Below are positions 60,464 through 64,000 of a DNA stretch of 64,000 bases, one piece after another (position 1 is the first letter of the stretch; every line of letters starts with the position of its first letter). The translations under genes were made by a program, and so were the position numbers. Source of the DNA: Fictibacillus sp. b24 (GTDB taxonomy: Bacteria; Bacillota; Bacilli; Bacillales; Fictibacillaceae). The notes beneath the pieces are model-generated. The model ran no database searches, was not told where the DNA came from, and saw nothing but the letters and a program-made list of their open reading frames with translations. The DNA lies in NCBI RefSeq assembly GCF_030348825.1, contig NZ_JAUCES010000005.1:2852001-2916000 (forward strand), read 5' to 3'.

Positions 60464-60492
60464 TAAGGACGATTAATAAAAATCGTCCTAGT
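60464..60492 (-). terminator. Terminator after the GNAT gene at 60603
   Basis: AGGACGAT / ATCGTCCT arms around seven bases, A/T-rich ends. Confidence 0.75.
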
Positions 60493-60602
60493 GTGAAACA
60501 AGTGGCAAACCTTTATTTGTATGTTTTTAGATTTACCTCAAATTGAGTAATTATTCCATTTTTCTTTAAAAATTTTACAGGTATTAATTTTGTATAAGTC
60601 AT

Positions 60603-61160
60603 TTATGTGCACGAGATACTATTTACAGATAAATATTGATCTTTTAGAACGCTCATTCTTAAGCGATCCACATAAGTGCCTTTTCTTAATCGATCTTGCC
60701 GTAAAATACCTTCTTCCACATATCCAACTTTTTTGTAAGAAGAAATGGCTTTTTCATTATCTATCTCGACCCTAAGCCATATTTTATTCAGTGCAAGTTC
60801 ATAAAAACCGTATCTTAACATTTCATGCATAGCAGCAATTCCATAACCTTTGCCCCAATACGATTTGTCTCCAATGGCAATCCCTAATTCTGCATGATTG
60901 TTTAAGCGATCCATATTTTTCAGGTCAATCCACCCGATATGTTTACCTGTTTCAGTTACAATCGCTTTTTGGTCATACTCATTCTCTTTAGTGATGCATA
61001 GTTCAATCCATTTTCTTGTTTCTTCTAAACTAAATGGCGGAAATGTATCTGGCATGTTTAGATGCTTCGTTACTTCTTGATCTAAACACCACTGATAACG
61101 GTCATTTGCATCTTCTATCTTCAGCTCTCTAAGTTGTACTTTTGGCAATTGTTTTTGCAT
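60603..61160 (-). CDS. GNAT N-acetyltransferase (RimJ-like)
   Basis: 185 residues. VQLRELKIEDANDRYQWCLD is a RimJ/YoaA-like start; ELGIAIGDKSYWGKGYGIAA gives the acetyl-CoA loop (YWGKGYG), and RVEIDNEKAISSYKKVGYVE follows. Target unknown. It precedes the truncated GNAT and dnaN; all three are on the minus strand but only 11 nt separate it from the truncated frame. Confidence 0.87.
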   Translation of the reverse strand: MQKQLPKVQLRELKIEDANDRYQWCLDQEVTKHLNMPDTFPPFSLEETRKWIELCITKENEYDQKAIVTETGKHIGWIDLKNMDRLNNHAELGIAIGDKSYWGKGYGIAAMHEMLRYGFYELALNKIWLRVEIDNEKAISSYKKVGYVEEGILRQDRLRKGTYVDRLRMSVLKDQYLSVNSISCT

Positions 61161-61171
61161 GATAATCCCCT

Positions 61172-61411
61172 TTATGTTCTGCGTTCCTTTTTCTTTTGAT
61201 AGGATTGGATCGATTTCGTAAAACCTGCCTTTTCAAAGAATGCTTCTTTTCCTGGCTGTGCGCCTATAAAAAGCGAGGTTGGACTGAGTTCCCAAGCCAG
61301 ATCCATTAGTTCTTTGCCAATTCCTTTTCCTTCATAGTCAGGATGTACAAGAATTTCAGTGATTGTGCCAAAGAAATAACCATCTGTTAATAAACGGACG
61401 CATCCATCCAT
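61172..61411 (-). pseudogene. C-terminal fragment of a GNAT acetyltransferase
   Basis: 79 residues: GCVRLLTDGYFFGTITEILV, then HPDYEGKGIGKELMDLAWEL with the acetyl-CoA loop, and PGKEAFFEKAGFTKSIQSYQ. In full-length relatives about 55-65 residues precede this part. The frame here begins with ATG immediately after the TAA stop of dnaN (61412-61414), with no spacer. It is either a fragment left when the dnaN gene was inserted, or a tiny translated product by coupled re-initiation. Confidence 0.7.
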
Positions 61412-62542
61412 TTAGTAAGACCTAACTGGTGATATTAGATGGAGATAAGGTGATTTCCCATGTGTTGATTCAATCACAATCGGCCTCATTGTACCGTTAA
61501 ATTTTATTTTGATTTCTTCGTCTTTTATAGTCTTTATAGCGTCCATCAGAAAATAACCGTCGATTGAGATCTTAAGATCAGAATCACCATCCATATCTTT
61601 TATTTCTTGCAATTCTTGAATGGATCCCATTTCAGACGAACCTGATGAGATACAAAGTTTATTGTCCTGAATAGTTAACGTGATATTGTTGTTTTTCCAT
61701 TCTCCTGCAAACAAGCACGCTCGATCTATTCCTTTAACCAGAGATTCTCTATTCAAAAACAAGGTTGTACTTTGCTCAGTTGGGATGAGTTTTGATGTAT
61801 TCGGATATGTTCCTGAAATTAATCTAGAATAAAGTGACAACTTGTCTGTTTTAAAAAGAATATATCCTTCTGCTGAATGAAGCTCTACTACACCTGAATA
61901 GTCACTAATTTGTTTTACAAGTTCGTTTGCACTGGAACTTGGAACGATAAATGTAGTTTCTCCCTTTGTATTCACATCTTTCACTATAGAGGCTAGACGC
62001 TGTGAATCAGTTGCAACCACCATAAACTTGTTACCTGAAAAAGTGAAATGAGTACCTGTTAGTACAGGTCTAGTTTCATTTTTGGCTGTTGCAAAGACCG
62101 TTTGTTTAATTGCATTTTTTAAATCTTCAGCATCAATATGTATGGTGTTACTTTGATCAATTACGGGCAGCGTCGGATATTCTTCCGCACTAAACCCATT
62201 AAACTGTGTGAATATATCCCCAGATTTAATTTGTATATTTTGATGATTGATTGCTTCTAATTGTATAGATTCAGGAAGCTTTCTAATTAATTCTGTAAAG
62301 GATTTGGCTGATACAACTGCGCTTCCAGTTTGATGTATGTTGATTTCATTATTTCTCGCTTCAGAAATGGGAATGAACCTCTCAATAATAATATCCGCGT
62401 TTGTTCCTATGAGTGTAATTCCATCATCTTCCGCTATGATTTTTATTCCTGAGAGAATGGGAATCAGCGATTTTTGTGTGACTACTTTTCCAACTTCAGA
62501 GAGTGCTTTACTCAAAACATGTTGATTAATCGTGAATTTCAT
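61412..62542 (-). CDS. DNA polymerase III beta sliding clamp, second (paralogous) copy
   Basis: 376 residues, three-domain clamp. MKFTINQHVLSKALSEVGKV is the first strand, GTHFTFSGNKFMVVATDSQR the second-domain core with the DSHR-like loop, and the C-terminus LHLISPVRSY matches the conserved end of DnaN. It is full length. The usual dnaN stands between dnaA and recF; neither is near, so this is a further copy, as found in some bacilli. The gene ends at the start codon of a GNAT fragment. Clamp function likely; specific partners unknown. Confidence 0.9.
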   Translation of the reverse strand: MKFTINQHVLSKALSEVGKVVTQKSLIPILSGIKIIAEDDGITLIGTNADIIIERFIPISEARNNEINIHQTGSAVVSAKSFTELIRKLPESIQLEAINHQNIQIKSGDIFTQFNGFSAEEYPTLPVIDQSNTIHIDAEDLKNAIKQTVFATAKNETRPVLTGTHFTFSGNKFMVVATDSQRLASIVKDVNTKGETTFIVPSSSANELVKQISDYSGVVELHSAEGYILFKTDKLSLYSRLISGTYPNTSKLIPTEQSTTLFLNRESLVKGIDRACLFAGEWKNNNITLTIQDNKLCISSGSSEMGSIQELQEIKDMDGDSDLKISIDGYFLMDAIKTIKDEEIKIKFNGTMRPIVIESTHGKSPYLHLISPVRSY

Positions 62543-62627
62543 ACGTTGTATCCATCCTCTTTTGTAAACATTAATTTTATTAATTTTCCGACTATTATTT
62601 TAACACATAATTCCATTTGATTTACGT

Positions 62628-62668
62628 GAAAAACCCTCTCTGCTCACTTTAGCAAAAAGGGTTTCAAG
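62628..62668 (-). terminator. Terminator after the AraC gene
   Basis: Arms AAACCCT / AGGGTTT with extra pairing TTTGCT/AGCA inside; T5 on the minus side. Confidence 0.75.
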
Positions 62669-62671
62669 GCA

Positions 62672-63568
62672 TTATTTTACTTTTACAGCTTTCTTAACAA
62701 CAGGGATGTAGATATCGATCTGTTTGTTTTCTTTCCCATAGCAGCGCTCGTCATACAGCTCAAACTCGACTTTGCCGTCATGCTCATAGCCAGAGTCCGG
62801 GAACCATTTCGAGAAAATCTCCACCCATGTTTGTTGAATGGATTGTACGAAGTTTTCTTCTGATGCTTTCGGTGTTGTGAATACAGCATACTCCATTTCA
62901 AGAAACGTTCGATAGGACATGCCTTCTGGAGCTGGTGTTCCTTCAGCTACTTCCATCCCGATCATGTAAACAAACTCACCTGTTGTTGTGTTGTATTCTG
63001 TGCACAATCCGAGTTCTTGGTTTTTGTAGAGTGGATTAGGAATCTTAACACCGAGATTATTTTGAATATACTGCTGCCAAAACTTCGGGATCTCTCTATT
63101 GTTTTCACCGTCTGTGTTGCGTGTGCGTAAGTCATAACCGATGATGTGGAGTGCTGGTTTTTTAATAAGTTTCATTTCCATATTTAATCCTCCCATATAG
63201 TGGTTCATATTCAGGTAAGCTTTCTGATGAAGAGAGACAGGATGAACCGTTGCACTGCGATACTCCCGAGGTGATCGGCCATAATGTTTTTTAAACGCAC
63301 GGTTGAACGACTCGTGATACTGAAATCCTAGATCAAATGCGATATCAATCACTTTTTCTTCGGATTGCAATAAACGCTGTGCCGCGTGCGAGAGTCTTCG
63401 CTTCCGCACATATTCCATAACGGATTCACCAACAAGAAACTGAAACACCCGATGATAATGAAAAGGCGAGAAGCAAGCGAGCTCTGCAAGCCCCTCTAAT
63501 GTGATCCGTTCGTTCAAGTTCTCCTCAATATAATCAAGTGTCCGCTGTATGCAAACTTCATAATCCAT
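62672..63568 (-). CDS. AraC-family regulator with GyrI-like effector domain
   Basis: 298 residues. AraC DNA-binding domain first (about 10-110): LEGLAELACFSPFHYHRVFQ and IDIAFDLGFQYHESFNRAFK then YGRSPREYR. The second half (about 140-298) is a GyrI/SbmC-like effector-binding domain: IGYDLRTRNTDGENNREIPK, then MSYRTFLEMEYAVFTTPKAS and FELYDERCYG. Such proteins respond to drugs or small aromatic compounds (Rob/TipA type). ATG 63568 follows GGTGATG. Target unknown. Confidence 0.9.
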   Translation of the reverse strand: MDYEVCIQRTLDYIEENLNERITLEGLAELACFSPFHYHRVFQFLVGESVMEYVRKRRLSHAAQRLLQSEEKVIDIAFDLGFQYHESFNRAFKKHYGRSPREYRSATVHPVSLHQKAYLNMNHYMGGLNMEMKLIKKPALHIIGYDLRTRNTDGENNREIPKFWQQYIQNNLGVKIPNPLYKNQELGLCTEYNTTTGEFVYMIGMEVAEGTPAPEGMSYRTFLEMEYAVFTTPKASEENFVQSIQQTWVEIFSKWFPDSGYEHDGKVEFELYDERCYGKENKQIDIYIPVVKKAVKVK

Positions 63569-63686
63569 CTCATCACCTACCCTACGTCTATCATATCCAC
63601 GAACATCCATTCGTTCTTAACCTTTTTTGCTAAGTTATCGCTTTTACTTATTCTATATCGGATTGATTAGCCCTTCTGATGAGAGG

Positions 63687-63813
63687 CAATCCACGAGTTT
63701 CGGCTGCCAATCCACGAGTTTCCGCCCTCAATCCACAAGTTTCGGCTGCCAATCCACGAGTTTTTGCCCTCAATCCACGAGTTTCAGCCTCCAATCCACG
63801 AGTCTACAATCAT
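63687..63813. repeat. Tract R7: six CAATCCACGAGTTT units, exactly 21-nt period
   Basis: Units begin at 63687, 63708, 63729, 63750, 63771 and 63792. Consensus CAATCCACGAGTTTYNGCCNC; the last unit changes GAGTTT to GAGTCT, as the last units of R3 and R4 change to GAGTC. A 68-codon frame with seven-residue repeats (QSTSF) crosses it and is not a gene. It lies between the AraC start and the terminator of the protease gene. Confidence 0.9.
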
Positions 63814-63836
63814 CGACCTTCTTCCAAAGCTAACTA

Positions 63837-63872
63837 TTGAAAAAAGCTAGAACCACAATCTGGTTCTAGCTC
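63837..63872 (-). terminator. Terminator of the M4 protease gene
   Basis: Perfect arms AGCTAGAACCA / TGGTTCTAGCT around five bases, A run on the plus strand. Confidence 0.88.
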
Positions 63873-63880
63873 ACTACTAC

Positions 63881-64000
63881 TTATTGAATGCCCACTGCAT
63901 TAAACGCCTGATTCACAGATGTTACTTCTTGTGAAGATGCGCCGTAAAGATCAGATGCTGCACGAACAGCCGCTGCTCTCGCTTGGCTGAAGTTAGAGGA
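63881..64000 (-). CDS. Thermolysin-family (M4) neutral metalloprotease, C-terminal end only
   Basis: Only the last 39 residues are inside the window, reading from the right edge: [20 protein letters not shown], then [17 protein letters not shown] and stop. This matches the conserved end of thermolysin/NprE-type secreted proteases. The catalytic domain and signal peptide lie beyond the edge. A strong terminator follows. Confidence 0.88.
   Translation of the reverse strand, partial: SSNFSQARAAAVRAASDLYGASSQEVTSVNQAFNAVGIQ

Noticed and set aside
63687-63813. CRISPR array
   Set aside because: Units follow each other at 21 nt without unique spacers of 30-40 nt, and no cas genes are present.
63627-63833. 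Open frame with QSTSF repeats
   Set aside because: It is tract R7 read in one frame; no ribosome site and no known protein pattern.
1-64000. tRNA, rRNA or complete insertion sequence
   Set aside because: No cloverleaf ends, rRNA cores or transposase frames were seen on reading through both strands.

Overview
The window comes from a low-to-moderate GC, endospore-forming Firmicute of the family Bacillaceae. The evidence is an alpha/beta-type small acid-soluble spore protein, a SleB/YkvT-type cortex hydrolase, a TnrA regulator with perfect TGTNA-N7-TNACA boxes, BirA-type biotin control, frequent TTG/GTG starts behind strong AGGAGG ribosome sites, and many short intrinsic terminators. A Bacillus or Fictibacillus-like species fits, but the genus cannot be fixed by eye. 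No rRNA, tRNA, prophage, complete insertion sequence or CRISPR array was seen. It is mostly ordinary chromosome with a few accessory patches.

Layout. 1-13 kb: a cut DHA2 efflux pump, MarR and ZIP-like genes, a spore-type cell-wall hydrolase, a Crp-type regulator between two half-size YdcZ transporters, an M14 and an NlpC/P60 peptidase, SDR, AIM24 and S66 proteins. 13-24 kb: amino-acid permease and exporter, small soluble proteins, an MBL-fold protein, SRPBCC/DinB pair, Gfo/Idh oxidoreductase, YpfJ-like metalloprotease and a rhodanese pair behind a CsoR/CstR-like palindrome. 24-33 kb: divergent bioY / bioDA around a BirA box, aldo-keto reductase plus its TetR regulator, aminopeptidase P, NUDIX, PepT and a 39-residue Cys/Lys protein. 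33-39.4 kb: a glycan cluster of four glycosyltransferases and a mannose-1-phosphate guanylyltransferase. 39.6-43 kb: a decayed dehydrogenase, an AT-rich island with a GNAT gene between inverted 48-bp copies, and an unusual Nramp-like carrier. 43-47.4 kb: nitrogen block (tnrA, ammonium transporter, GlnD-like protein, exonuclease). 47.6-55 kb: NHL protein, BASS transporter, an ABC-F ATPase with an attenuator leader, a large secreted carboxypeptidase. 55-64 kb: GNATs, NUDIX, a MarR-controlled nitroreductase/monooxygenase unit, SASP, a second dnaN abutting a truncated GNAT, an AraC regulator and the C-terminus of a thermolysin-family protease.

The most unusual signal is a set of eight intergenic tracts (near 3.5, 11.4, 15.3, 20.8, 30.7, 48.9, 50.0 and 63.7 kb) in which a motif recurs with a period of 20-21 nt (a few steps of 22-24). 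The consensus differs between loci, yet the period is shared and every tract lies downstream of a gene end, never in a purely divergent promoter region. Two tracts (15.3 and 30.7 kb) also share a head sequence and identical internal spacing, so they are copies of one element. I know of no described function for them. The second notable item is the leader of the ABC-F gene: strong promoter, short reading frames, alternative pairing and an intrinsic terminator before the start codon.
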